A DNA stretch of 64,000 bases from Effrenium voratum (GCA_963377175.1 CAUJNA010002779.1:1090382-1154381), one strand, 5' to 3'. Positions 14,378 through 25,321 are shown, counted from the stretch's first letter. Notes: a model not told the origin generated them from the sequence alone. A program made the numbers and translations.

Positions 14378-14545
14378 CGCCCCAGTGCAGTCCATCCATC
14401 GGGACGAAGTCCGAGGCACCACCAGCGGCAGGCCCACCTCCGCCGGCTTCTCCTCGTCCGCGAGCTGCAAGACCGTCTCGAAGGCGGGCTTGTCCAACGT
14501 GGCGATCCTCACGTGGCACCCCGACCCCGACGGGGAGCCCTTGCC
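14378..14545 (-). CDS. Gene M exon: 56-codon phase-0 exon
   Basis: This is one of the clearest coding blocks in the left half: 168 bases, almost every codon GC-ending, with acceptor TTCAAG|GGC and donor GCG|GTGGTC. It encodes RIATLDKPAFETVLQLADEE, a GLPLVVP stretch and SRWMDCTGA. Phase 0 at both ends fits the exons on either side. It may be a loop-rich part of the SPRY-like domain or a linker; no family is recognised with confidence. Confidence 0.6.
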
Positions 14546-14955
14546 CTTGAAGATGGGTTCCCGCTGTTTTCGTTACACCCCGCAAAACGCCAGCAAAAGG
14601 AATCTCACAAAGGAAATTGGCACATGATTGTTGTTGCGAATCTTCATTCATCCAGAGGACCTGGATTTAAAAGGTCCTTTGGAAACTTGACTTGCGGACC
14701 AAAACAGGAAAACCAACAACGGCTTAAAAGCGCTGAGAATCTTGTTGTTGGTTGTCCCAACATCGAACCCCAAAAAAAGGCGATGCCCCCATTAGATTCC
14801 CTTAAAACGGGTAGATTCAAGAGACACGCCCACATGATTCTATCTTCTTTTGGTGGCACCCCTCTGTCTTCTGGGCTTCCTTTAAAGGGAAACCGAAGGA
14901 CACCCATCATTTTGGGATCCAAAAACAACCGACCGACCCACCTGGCGCACCCGGT

Positions 14956-15102
14956 CTAGGTCTTCCAGTACAGAGGTTAGATAGTTTATTTTAGTAAAGG
15001 AACCCTCCCTCAAACAAGGTCATTCCCCAAAACACAGGGGTCATTCTTCCCTGTTTGACGGGTCGTGGAGACTCCAGGATGGAACACTACTGGGGGACCT
15101 GG
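14956..15102. mobile_element. MITE-like element, family A, copy 3
   Basis: Starts CTAGGTCTTCCAG, ends CTGGGGGACCTGG, and shares CAGAGGTTAGAT with the others but has a different, longer centre (147 bases in all). It lies within the intron of the SPRY-like region, 46 bases from the exon at 15149. Confidence 0.6.
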
Positions 15103-15148
15103 CGGTTCTTCCTCCCAGCCCGGTACCATCCATCCCAAGGGGCTGCAC

Positions 15149-15207
15149 GGTGCCGGCGTCGCAGTCCACGGCCACGCACAGCACCACGCCGTCCTTCCAG
15201 GCGGCAC
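15149..15207 (-). CDS. Gene M exon: SPRY-like core
   Basis: Encodes AAWKDGVVLCVAVDCDAGT, closely following the SPRY pattern 'W-x-x-G-D-V-x-G-x-x-x-D-x-D-x-G-T'. It follows a CGCTGCAG acceptor and ends at ACC|GTGCAG. The exon is phase-compatible with the one at 14378-14545. Together with the exon at 13125-13215 it supports a SPRY-like domain split by introns of 0.6-1.2 kb. Confidence 0.55.
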
Positions 15208-16039
15208 CTGCAGCGGTTTTCGGGACTTGTGAGGTCTGTTTTGGTTCGCTGGTTTTGGTTGGTTGGTTGGCTTCCTGGACCCGCGAACTGCTTTCATAAA
15301 AATGGGCTGATTGCCCCAAAATGATGGGGTGAAATCCCTTTTGTATAATAGTTGGAGGATCCAGGGTGTCTCCAAATAGGGGAAACCCACAAAAAGGTAC
15401 CCCACAGCAACCGCCGCATCCATTGCAGAACCCTAACCCAACCCAACCAACTAAAAACACCCTCGTCAGGGGAAAACTCACCCACGCGAAACGTCAAGCA
15501 TGTAGATGGTGGGGGCTCTCTGTCGATTTTGGGTCTCCGAAATCCTCGTCAAAGGCGTTCGAAGGCCTGCCGTCTACGCTCGAAATCTGTAGGGTCGCAA
15601 ACAACTGGAGCCTTTGACCGGTGTTCTGCTTGTGCCGCTTAAGCAAGCTGCATTTCGCCTAGGCTTCAAGGGTGGGTTTGCCTCAAGGCAGGTGTTGCAT
15701 CATCGAGATCTCTCTTCAGAGCTTGGCTCTTGGAGCTCCCCCAACTGGTCTCTGTAAACATGGAACCGAGTCTTCCAAAGGGGTCCTGGGAGGTTCCATG
15801 GCAATGGCCTGGCGGAGAGTACATAGTACAGCTTTTTCATGGAATCTCCACGGGTCTCGAACACTTTACCTCAGCACAGCCAACTAGTAACTGGTGGTAT
15901 CAGTGTACGTATCCAACAAATCGGTCCTTTTCGGGGCCCTGAAAAGCCCAAAGGGGAGACAGTTCAGACCCCGAGATCCGTGACCCCGATATGTCCAGGG
16001 CACTCTTGCCGTCATCCTTGCCATTGTGACGGCAAATCC

Positions 16040-16094
16040 CCGAGTGCATCAGCGCGAAAGTGCCCATGTCCTCGCCGGGGGCGTAGTCGTCGTC
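16040..16094 (-). CDS. Gene M exon (start clear, end uncertain)
   Basis: After a CACTAG acceptor the frame encodes DDDYAPGEDMGTFALMHSG. In many SPRY domains such a segment precedes the W-x-x-G-D motif, which is in the next exon here. The frame stays open to about 15990, so the donor cannot be chosen from sequence. Assignment to the SPRY-like domain rests on order only. Confidence 0.4.
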
Positions 16095-17114
16095 CTAGTG
16101 CCATTCGCAGGGTTGTTTCATGGGGAGCCACTTTTGGATACATAAGAAAGGGGAAACCGAAAGGAACATCCGCCTTTTTTAGGAGCCCTTGTTTTTTTGG
16201 GCAACACCTAGATGGCTTTTTCATGAAGGAAAAAGTCTATGTAGCATAGTACTTTGACACCGGTGGTCCAAGCCACATGCCGGGATAGGTCTGGGGACAA
16301 GTCTGTTCCCCAACAAATAAGGTCGCGACCACCCAAATGAATCCATGGGAATTGTAACCCGGCCCACCGTTGATTGTAAGGGCCATCAGGATTTCAAGTA
16401 TCTCAGTTTCCATCCAAAACAAAATGGTGTTCCTTTGCAGAAACTCTATAATTGACCGCAACATAGGAACCTCAGATTTGTAAATCCGGCACACGCACCC
16501 TGGTTACTAGCATAGCAGGGCACGCCCTCCTCTCCCCCAAAGAACAGGATTAAAGAAATCCGATCCAAGTCCGCGCTGAGTCCTAATTAAAAGGCGGCTC
16601 GGGTGCCAAAACAAGAATCCAATCGCAAAAGCGGAATCCCGGTTGATTTTTGTTGGTTTCGTTTTGACAGCTTTCTGCAACGTGCGCGAGTCGATTTGAT
16701 ATCTTCTTGTTGTTCCTCAAACTCTCGACTCATCTTGGCCCACATCCGCCGTCCCCAAAACTAAATGGTCAGTCTCCGTGTCATACTTCGCCTACCCCAA
16801 AATATTAAGTAGTCCAGTATCAAAGGTAAAGCCGGACCAAGGTACTCGGGTCCCAGTCAATGTAAAGCCACTTAGGGCCCTTGTTTACTATTCGCCCCAA
16901 AGGAACACAAAAAGAGCCCCCTCCGAGAAAAACTTGTTTCTAGACTTTTTGGGCCTGAGCTTTCCTGAGAGTCACTCCTTGGCAGTGAGGTTTTCTGAGG
17001 CTGAACCCGAACTTGTGAGATTCCATCTGGGCAATTTACATAAAAGTCAGGTACGGACAATAAGAACTGAGAAACCCCCAAGTGAGTCATAGTCAAACCC
17101 TGGTATCAAAATGG

Positions 17115-17332
17115 TCTCGCAGAACCATTATAGATTATATATAAATAAGAGTATATGTAAAAAAAATTGATGTAGTAAAGATAGAGTATAATAAATTTTA
17201 GATAAATAATAAATTGAAGTTTAAATTGTAAAGTTGTTAGATAGTATGTAATTAGATAACTAATGTTATGAATTTAATTTAATGAATATAGTTAATATTT
17301 TAATGGAATTTTAGGGGCTCTCGCAGAACCAT
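17115..17332. mobile_element. AT-rich insertion flanked by a 14-bp direct repeat
   Basis: TCTCGCAGAACCAT occurs at 17115-17128 and again at 17319-17332. Between them lie 190 bases that are almost entirely A and T, in sharp contrast to the surrounding sequence. This looks like an insertion with target-site duplication. The source may be organellar DNA, a short retroelement or filler DNA. It carries no ORF. Confidence 0.65.
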
Positions 17333-17639
17333 GCAAAGAATCAAGAAGGCGGATATCCGCACCTATTTTTGGTTGGGATTGTCCCCTTAAACAAGCTGCA
17401 TCTACCCGAATCGGTGTTGAGCACACGGCTCAAGTAAGAACCGTCCGGCGGACCAAAAACTTCCGCGACTCCATCGGCTTTCTTTCTGCTGGCCTGTCCT
17501 CAGATCCCCTGCTAAAAGTCTTTCACTTTCAGTGGGTTAAATGGAAATCCAACCACTAAACACTAGCAACCAAAAAACCTATCACCCAGCCATAAAAGGC
17601 CCAAAAAGCTCAGGAACCGGATGGCTGCGGAGCGATGGC

Positions 17640-17751
17640 TTTTTGCTTTCGCCGGGCGTCGGCGTTCTGCAGGGCCAGGCCCAGCAGGCCGCCTTCCCCG
17701 ACCTTCTCCACGGACAACTCGAAGTAGACCTCGCGAAGCTTCAGCTTCAGG
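17640..17751 (-). CDS. Gene M exon: PDZ-like first strands
   Basis: After TTGACCCACAG the frame encodes LKLKLREVYFELSVEKVG then GLLGLALQNADA. 'F-E-L-S-V-x-K ... L-G-L-A-L' resembles the first two strands of a PDZ domain, though later strands are not found downstream. Two donors are possible, AAG|GTCGGG or a later GC site. A 44-bp-arm hairpin lies about 30 bases upstream of the acceptor. Confidence 0.45.
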
Positions 17752-17780
17752 CTGTGGGTCAATAGGTACCCCAAATGGAA

Positions 17781-17886
17781 CCACTTACCAGGGCGAGCCA
17801 TTTTGGGGATTCCTATTTTTGACCCACACCCATATGGCCATTGGTCAAAAATAGGAATCCCCAAAATGGCTTGCCCTGGTAAGTGG
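17781..17886. repeat. Long inverted repeat (44-bp arms, 18-base loop)
   Basis: The arms at 17781-17824 and 17843-17886 are complementary with one mismatch. The inner ends TTTTTGACC / GGTCAAAAA recall family C MITE ends. On the minus-strand transcript it forms a hairpin ending about 30 bases before the 3' splice site of the exon at 17640-17751. Confidence 0.85.
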
Positions 17887-19061
17887 ACACATGGACCAAA
17901 ACCTGCGGTCCAGTTTCTTGGTGGCTTTTTTTTGACCCATACCCAGGTGGTTTGGAGTTCGGAGGTGCGGAGGTTGGGTAATTCCCCATCTACCCTCTGC
18001 AAGAACAGGTAATTGGACCTAAAGGTGATCACCTTTTGGGTTGACTAAAAGTTGTTGCCTAGTCAGAAACCACACGGAGAAACAATTCATTTTGGGGTCC
18101 GGACAACCCCTCCCGCCCTTTCGGGTTGCTCCCCCTCCCCTGTCCACCCTCCCATCCCAACCCCTCTCCCTCCCCCCTCCCATCGCAACCCTTCTTTCAC
18201 TCCACGCTGGCTCAAATCGCAGGGGTTGAACAGTTACTCATACTTGGATTCCTGCTGCCCGCTCAACAAAAACAACACACAAGTTTGCCTCCATTTGCTT
18301 GAGTCGCCTGGAAACCAAAAAACGGAAACCAAAAAAAGTCCAGTAGTATAAAATCCCCCTGAAAATAAATAGATTATAATGCATTAGTTAAGGTTATGAG
18401 TGAAAAAAAAGAATTAAGTATAAGAGAGACGGATAAAGAAAGTATGAATGAAACTTCACACATACCCGGTCGGCTTTTTTTTTTTGAGTTTGCTTTGGGG
18501 TTGGGTTTGAAGGACGGGCCAAGGAGGTAGAGGGTGAATCAAACTCCATTTTGGGGTTGTTTTGTTTTTTCCTATTGTCTTTTTTTTTGTTTTGTCTTGG
18601 TGTTTTTTGTTTTTCTTTTTTGTTTTCTTTTTTTTTGGTCTTTTTTTTTTTTTTTTATTTTGTTTTGTTTTTCTTATATATGTTTCTCCAAATTAATACA
18701 AACACACACACACACACACCGATTTATGTCTCAACTCGATATCGGTGCAAACGTGAAGCACGTTGACCGCCTAAACATTTCCCCCTCGCACTGACCATCT
18801 CCCGCCAAAACGTGTCAAAACAGGGAGAGCCTGTAGTCGCCATTGTCCCGTTTGTGTCCTTCAAGAAACCGACAAAAAACACACCCGTCGAAAAAAAACA
18901 CTGCAAACGCTGCCTTTCCATGTTGAAGCACGCCCCCCTCGGCCCCCAAACGCCTACCCTTCACTGCGAACCCCCCCAAACGCGTACCCTTCGCCTGCGG
19001 GCCGAAATCGCTCGCGCGCAAGGAGCCGCCAGGGGCCCCGGGCCGTCTCCAGCGCCGGCAC
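17887..19061. other. Gene M intron with C-rich and T-rich tracts
   Basis: A CCCTCC-rich tract at about 18100-18190, a short AT-rich stretch at 18361-18440 and a T-rich region with (CA)n at 18475-18720. No coding frame is seen. Confidence 0.5.
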
Positions 19062-19115
19062 CTCGCTGGGGCGCCGGAAGTCCCAGATCGTCTGCATGGC
19101 GTGCTTGGTGGCCGC
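19062..19115 (-). CDS. Gene M exon: PDZ-like last helix
   Basis: Phase-0 exon after CGGGAG encoding AATKHAMQTIWDFRRPSE and ending at GCGAG|GTGCCG. It continues exactly in frame from the exon at 20025-20064 and supplies the helix that closes a PDZ fold. The frame stays open for about 45 further bases past this donor, so a longer exon ending at a GC site is possible. Confidence 0.6.
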
Positions 19116-19823
19116 CTCCCGGGCGTCGGGGCGTCAGCATCGTCGGCTGCTTGCGGCGGCGGTTTTTCAGCGCGGCGCCAAACCCAGCGAACGGTGTCTA
19201 GGGCGGCGTTCGGCTTCTTTGGTCTCTGCACCAAGAAACCGGCAGATCCAGTTTTTCCCATTGGCATCACGTGCAAATCTTCAAACATGGTTCCGCGAGA
19301 GTAGGAAATGAAACCAAAACTCTTCCGACACTTCAGACGGTTTGTTTCCAGGGAACGGGGTCGCGTTTCCCTTTGCCGACCAAGGGCTGCAAAGAATCTG
19401 CAATGGCAACCCTCGGCCTGAACCAAAGGCGGGCCATACCATGTATCTGTCTTCTGGGGTAAGTTAACTGGAACCCAAGCCAGGCCACCAAGTTTGAGGG
19501 ACATCCACAAGACGGTCGAGCGTGACCTGGCGCACCGGCAACCGTCGGATTTAGTCCGCAACTCTCCCAGGAACCTGAAAAGTGTCTATCCCAAAGGGAG
19601 GATCTGTAAACGGTTGCCTTAAAACTAAAATTGAAACCACCCATTTAGAAGCTTGCAACCCATTCAAGCTGTGCGATGACTTCTCAGCTTACTCGCCAAG
19701 CTCTGCTTCTGCTTCCCGTGTCACGCGCTGCACGTAGGCAAACACCAGACGTGAGCAGAACCAGTCAACCTTCTCTCAGCTCAAGGCTCCAACCTGGCAA
19801 CTTGCCAGCTTCGCACCTCGCCT

Positions 19824-19959
19824 ACTAGGTCCTCCAGAGAGGTTAGAATAAGTTGGCACCGTTTTTTGTTTTTTTCTTCTGTTCTCTATTCTAGGAGAGA
19901 ACTTTCCCTGACCCAAAAACGACTCGGTGTGTCCTGGCGCACCAATTGCTGGGGGACCG
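19824..19959. mobile_element. MITE-like element, family A, copy 4
   Basis: Starts ACTAGGTCCTCCAGAGAGG, continues TTAGAATAAG and a T-rich centre, and ends GCTGGGGGACC. The right end is less well preserved. It lies 66 bases from the PDZ exon at 20025. Confidence 0.6.
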
Positions 19960-20024
19960 TTTGGCCCATGTCCCGGCCACGTTTGGCCAAGGCCCGGCTG
20001 GCCACTTGCGCGCCCGGATCGGGC

Positions 20025-20064
20025 CTTCCAGCCCGCGAGGTCCGTGATCTCCTCGCCGTTGATC
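20025..20064 (-). CDS. Gene M exon: PDZ-like carboxylate-loop region
   Basis: A 40-base exon after GTGCCCAG encoding INGEEITDLAGWK. 'I-N-G-x-x-I-x-D-L' follows 'G-L-R-x-G-D-E-L' in PDZ domains, and that motif is the end of the previous exon (21650-21716). The split codon completes as Arg-Ile-Asn-Gly across the 1.6-kb intron. The proposed donor is AAG|GCCCGA (GC type). Confidence 0.65.
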
Positions 20065-20402
20065 CTGGGCACATGGGACTCGGGCGCTGGAAACATCGGG
20101 CCCCAGGCGAAACATATATACCCCCTTTTTGTTGCCTGGTAAGTGGAAAGCCAAGGGACCCCAAAAAACAAAGACAAGAAGGGGAGCCAAGTCTGGGGAA
20201 GATGGGTGTGGGTGTGTGTGCCTGTGCATGTTTGAAGGTACCTTCAAATGGTGCGAGGAAAATCCAATTCCCTCTTGCCTATTCTACACATATTCCTTGT
20301 CTCAAGGGCGCGTCTGCATAGAACCCTTTGGACAGCTGGACCCACACACAGCAAGGCATTCAAATTTGGGAATTTAACTGCAAGTGAACAGCCCTGGTCG
20401 AA

Positions 20403-20819
20403 CGTCGGAACTCCCGACCAACCAATCCAAACAACCAACCAACCGACTTTTCAAACCAAGTACAACAATAATTCAACTCAAACCAAATTGTATCAATACC
20501 AAAATAAAATCAAATCAACTCAAACAAGTTCAAAGAAGCAGTTAACCAATTAATCAGTAAACCAACCAACCGGCCAACCAGTCAACCAGACCAACCAACA
20601 AAAACCAAACCAGACAGCCAACCAGTCAATCATCCAGTCAACCACATCAACCAGAACAACCAACCAACAGCCAACCAACCAGACAACCAACCAACCGACC
20701 AACCAAGCAACCAACCCAATCAAACAACCACACAAACAACAAAAACAAACCAAGCAATTCAAAAAGAGCAATCAGGAAAACCGAAGAAGAAACAAATCGA
20801 ACCAACATGGCCAGACTTG

Positions 20820-20900
<81 letters not shown>

Positions 20901-20953
20901 TCAAATCAAATCAAATCAATTCAATTCAATTCAATTCAATTCAATTCAATTCA

Positions 20954-21024
<71 letters not shown>

Positions 21025-21265
21025 TCAAATCAATCAATCAATCAAATCAATCAATCAATCCAATCAATCAATCAATCAATCAATCAAATCAGTCAGTCAG
21101 TCAGTGTCAGTCAGTCAATTAAATCAAATCAAATCAAATCAATCAACCAACCAACCAATCAATCAATCAATCAATCAAACCAATCAAATCAAATCAAATC
21201 AAATCAAATCAAATCAAATCAAATCAAATCAAATCAAATCAAGTCAAATCAATCAATCAATCAAT

Positions 21266-21296
<31 letters not shown>

Positions 21297-21560
21297 CCAA
21301 CCAACCAATAGTTCAACAAACAAACAAACAAACAAACAAACAAACAAACAAACAAGAGAGGCATGCAGGCAAAAGGACAGGCAGACAAACAGACAAGCAA
21401 AGAGGCATGCAGGCAGAAGGACAGGCAGACAAACAGACAGGCAAAACGGCACACGCAAGCAAGCAAGCAAGCGAGCAAGCAAGCGAGCAAGCGAGCGAGC
21501 GAGCAAGCGAGCAAGCGAACAAGCCAGCAAGCAAAGAAACTAACAAAAAAACTGACAAGC
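20403..21560. repeat. Chained microsatellites, AACC to AATC to AAATC to AAGC
   Basis: About 1.1 kb in which the motif changes stepwise: AACC/ACCA (20403-20800), perfect (AATC)n with (AATTC)n and (AAATC)n (20819-21260), (AAGC)n, (AAAC)n, and a 45-base GGCA-containing duplication (about 21355-21445). It is intronic, between the two parts of the second PDZ-like domain and its upstream linker. Spurious ORFs cover it in every frame. Confidence 0.95.
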
Positions 21561-21649
21561 ACTCGTGCAAACACAACAACCCCAACAAAGCATCAAACAC
21601 ACCAGACGAACTTCCACCCGCTCAATTGCCTGTCTCTCGAGCGAATGGC

Positions 21650-21716
21650 CTTACTAACTCGTCGCCCTGGCGAAGGCCCAGCAAGGGCAGCGGCTGGAGC
21701 ACCACCAGCGTGCCCC
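21650..21716 (-). CDS. Gene M exon: PDZ-like GLRxGDEL exon
   Basis: Encodes GTLVVLQPLPLLGLRQGDEL and continues as Val plus a split Arg codon. This is a textbook PDZ stretch (V-V ... G-L-R-x-G-D-E-L). The donor that preserves frame is AAG|GCCATT, a GC site. A GT site five bases earlier (TTA|GTAAGG) would break the frame to the next exon, so the GC site is preferred. It sits beside the large AATC/AAGC microsatellite. Confidence 0.65.
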
Positions 21717-22367
21717 CTCAGTGAGTCTTGAAGAGGCTTCCTGCCTTCTACCATATGATTGGAATTCATGCAGCACTCTCTTGTTGGGCACTGCGCGCGA
21801 GAAAGCTGAGCAAAACTAGGAAACGAGGGAAACTGGAGCAAACTGCAGGCCTTTCATGGGTAGATCAAATACGTGATCAAAAACGGACACATGTAGAGTG
21901 GAGAAATTTGGGGTGGGCCCGGCTGAGACTACTCGTACTTGTACTCGTGCTAGTGCTAGTGCTAGTGCTAGTACTACTACTAGCGTGAGTACTATGCTAG
22001 CACCAGTAGTTTGAGTGCTCAGAAGCGTCCGTGAAAATACTGGGAAAATGGCAGTCGTTGTGAAAAAGGTAGCAGCCAAGTAAGCCGCATAGCAGTTAAA
22101 AAGGAATAGCAATAGTCGTTCTAGCATGCGCTGACAGAGAAAACTGTGGGAGCTGTAGTAGCTGTGGGAGTAATCGTACTAGTAAGAACAGTAGTGTCAG
22201 TAATGGTAGGTTGTAGTCAAGGGAAGTTTTGTTGTTGTTGCAGACACTAGTAGAAGGTGGTCTTGCGCACAGATAGGATGAAGAAAGAATGATGGGCATG
22301 TGGCTTCCTCGTCGCGACACAGTCTTGGAGCAGCTTCAGAGCGAAAAGCTCACTGCAGCGCCGTGCA
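21717..22367. other. Gene M intron, degenerate short repeats
   Basis: GTACTAG/GTGCTAG runs at about 21930-21995 and AGTAGTAG-like runs at 22140-22260. No coding frame is recognised. Confidence 0.4.
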
Positions 22368-22580
22368 GATTTCGTGGCAGGCACGCCACTGTCGCCGGCG
22401 CAGGCCTGTGATTTCCGCAGCAGGCGCAGCACTTTTGCAAGGTCAGGTAGATTTCGTGGCAGGCGCATCAGCACTTTCACGAGGTCAGGTACGGATTTGG
22501 TGGCAGGCGCATCAGCACTTTCAGAAGGTCGGGTACGGATTTCCTGGCAACTGCAGCGTTTTGAGAAGATAGGTATGTGG
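22368..22580. repeat. Minisatellite with 40-44 bp unit
   Basis: About five copies beginning GATTTCGTGGCAGGCGCATC and ending CAGGTACG, at 22368, 22410, 22450, 22494 and 22538. The last two intervals are exactly 44 bases. The repeats are open on the minus strand, but no gene is evident. Confidence 0.75.
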
Positions 22581-22819
22581 GTAGATAGACGGAAAAAGAT
22601 AGAGATATGATGGCTATACATGTATATATATATAATAGAAAGACCAAGAAATATATAGATACATAGATAGGTAGATGGATCGATAGATAGTTAGATAGAA
22701 GATGGGTAATGAGATTAGACTAGATTGGGTTGGATCAGATTGGGTAGGAAGATACATAAGTACGTAGAAAGTGAGGATAGTGCAGATGGAGGAAACGGCA
22801 AGCTACTAGATAGACAGAT

Positions 22820-22838
22820 AAGTAAGAACAAGAGGTAG

Positions 22839-22902
<64 letters not shown>

Positions 22903-22917
22903 TAGATAGATAGATAA

Positions 22918-22957
<40 letters not shown>

Positions 22958-22990
22958 ATCGATATAGATAGATAGATAGACAAATAGATT

Positions 22991-23049
<59 letters not shown>

Positions 23050-23074
23050 TAGATTAGATTAGATTAGATTAGAT

Positions 23075-23123
<49 letters not shown>

Positions 23124-23158
23124 TAGATTAGATTAGATTAGATTAGATTAGATTAGAT

Positions 23159-23204
<46 letters not shown>

Positions 23205-23246
23205 CGATAGATAGATAGACAGATAGATAGATACACAGACAGACAA

Positions 23247-23277
<31 letters not shown>

Positions 23278-23278
23278 A

Positions 23279-23318
<40 letters not shown>

Positions 23319-23763
23319 GTAGATAGATAGATAGATACGATAGATAGATAGACGGATAGATAGATAGACAGATAGATAGATAGATAGGACGCAGGTTGAA
23401 AGGAAGAAAGAAGAAAGAAAGAAAGAAAGAAAGAAAGTGCATAAAAAGATTAGATAGATAGAATACTAGATAGACAGACAAACAGAGAGACAACATCCTC
23501 AGACTATACAGGCTGAAAAGTTGGATAGACAGCAAAACCAGAAAGAATAAGATGGAAAAGAATTAGAGGAAGGAAGGAAGAAAGAAACCAAGAATGGAAG
23601 AAAGAAAGAAAGAAAGAAAGGCAGACAGACATAAAGAATTCAGAAAGAAAACAGAAAGAAAGAATGAATGAGTCACAGAAAGACAGGGGAAGAAAACACG
23701 GAAGGAGGAAAAAAAAACAAGAAACAAACAAATAATCAGTAAATAAACAAATATAAAACAAAA

Positions 23764-23795
<32 letters not shown>

Positions 23796-24227
23796 AGAAA
23801 ATAAAGAACAAAAGAACCAAATACATAACCAAAGAAAGAAAGAAAGAAAGAAAGACATAATAAAAGAATGAAAGACTACGTCGCCGAAAAACAGAAAGAC
23901 TGAAAGAAAGCCGGAAGGAAGAACGAAGGAAGGAAGGAAGGAAGGAAGGAAGGAAGCCGGAAGGAAGAAGGAAGGAAGGAAGCAAGCAAGCAAGGAAGAA
24001 GGAAATAAATAAAAAAAGGAATGACGGAAGGAAAGAAGGAAGGGGAAAGAATGATTGCTGCAGTGTTAGATTCTTGAATTTTCCGGATGGGCTTCGCCGT
24101 GTTACTTGTAGCGAAAGTAGTAGTAGTAGTGGTAATAGTAGTACTAGTAGTAGTAGTAGTAGTAGCAGCAGTAGTAGTAGTAGTAGTAGTAGTAGTCGTG
24201 GTAGTAGTACTAGTAGAAGTAGTACTC

Positions 24228-24281
<54 letters not shown>

Positions 24282-24305
24282 AGAAGTGGTAGTGGTAGTG
24301 GGTAG
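22820..24305. repeat. Chained microsatellites, GATA to GATTA to GAAA to GGAA to GTA
   Basis: About 1.5 kb: (GATA)n with interleaved (GATTA)n blocks to 23390, GAAA- and GGAA-type purine repeats to about 24020, then (AGT)n at 24115-24290. As in the array at 20.4 kb, neighbouring motifs differ by one base. It is intronic in gene M. Confidence 0.95.
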
Positions 24306-24376
24306 TAGCAGTAGCAGCAACCATAATAGCATCACCTTCGCAGGGCACCAAAGTTCTGCCTTCTCCTTCTGTGATC

Positions 24377-24446
24377 CTGCCGAGCTGCGGCTGCCCGCCG
24401 GGCTGGCTTCCACCTGCGCTTGGCCGGCCAAGGGCGAGCGCTGGAA
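24377..24446 (-). CDS. Gene M exon: Ser/Ala/Gln-rich linker
   Basis: After CCCTCAG the frame encodes FQRSPLAGQAQ and, if extended to a GA donor at GCAG|GATCAC, VEASPAGSRSSAG. The longer form leaves one base that fits the phase of the PDZ exon at 21650-21716. The shorter form would end at GCAG|GTGGAA. It is probably a disordered linker ahead of the PDZ-like domain. Confidence 0.45.
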
Positions 24447-24586
24447 CTGAGGGCTCGCCGTGGTTCCGATTTTGGAGTTGGTCAACTCGAAAAATCGAGC
24501 AGCAGCGCCGAGAAATGGAGGGCCCTTTCTCATCTCGGGGCCCGGAACCCCGGCAAAAACGGCGCGCGCTTTTTCCCAAAGCGCGC

Positions 24587-24636
24587 CTCGATCTGCTCCT
24601 CCGCCTGCCGGAGCCACGAGTCGCGCCAGGGGGACT
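24587..24636 (-). CDS. Gene M exon: helical segment
   Basis: Encodes SPWRDSWLRQAEEQIE between a GAGGCAG acceptor and a GAG|GCGCGC (GC) donor. All codons are GC-ending. The sequence predicts an amphipathic, possibly coiled-coil helix. It ends in phase 0, as required by the next exon. Confidence 0.5.
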
Positions 24637-25241
24637 CTGCCTCGAGCCCGCTCCGCGCACGGAGCGCGTGGAGCCCTTTGTGGGGGATGGCTTCAAGGAA
24701 TCGAACAATTTGTACCCCACAGGGATCCGACCCTTTGGGGATGGCAGGGATCCTTTGAGCTTCAAGGGAAGTCAGTGGAAACCTAAGTACTCTTCGGGGG
24801 GGCTCAACATTCATAACGCCCAAGGAGTGAGCTGTATAACCCTGATATGAGCAGCCCGGTGCGCAGCTTCCATACCGGCTGCTGCGGTCTGCAAAGGACA
24901 AACAGCGCACAAAAGGGACACCCCTTAACAGCGGCCTTTTAGCCAGAACGCCAAGTGAGACATCTGCTTCGGTCGCAGGATTCGCCTTCAAAGGAAGGCC
25001 CTTCAAACGCCCATGCAATGCAACGATTGGTCCAAAAAATCAAACGAAGAAATACAGAAGGCGCAGCTCAACCGGGCCTGCGTCGAGCCCCCTCTTTCAG
25101 GTCCCCCTCCCCCACAAGAAAACCAAAACGGCCTTTTAAAGCTGTTCCAAGCTGGTTTTAAACAAGGGCCACTAAAACCGCAGGTGCCCCGTCTTCAAAG
25201 CCCCACTTGTCCCGGCCCCCGCCAAGCGGAGAGATGTCGAC

Positions 25242-25321
25242 CCCTCGCCGCTCGCCTCCGTCTCGGAGCTAAAGGACTCCACCACGCAGAGCGCGGGCCG
25301 GGGAGGCTTCAGCAGGCCGTC
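25242..25321 (-). CDS. Gene M exon: Ser/Glu-rich segment
   Basis: After a CGCGAG acceptor the frame encodes DGLLKPPRPALCVVESFSSE then TEASGEG, with a donor at GGG|GTCGAC. The GC3 bias is strong. No domain is recognised. Its exit phase does not match the exon at 24587-24636, so either an exon between them is missed or a boundary is wrong. Confidence 0.45.

Noticed and set aside
20807..21730. 305-codon plus-strand ORF of Asn/Gln/Ser repeats ending in a normal-looking tail
   Set aside because: It translates the AATC/AAGC microsatellites. The tail lies opposite the minus-strand PDZ exon at 21650-21716.
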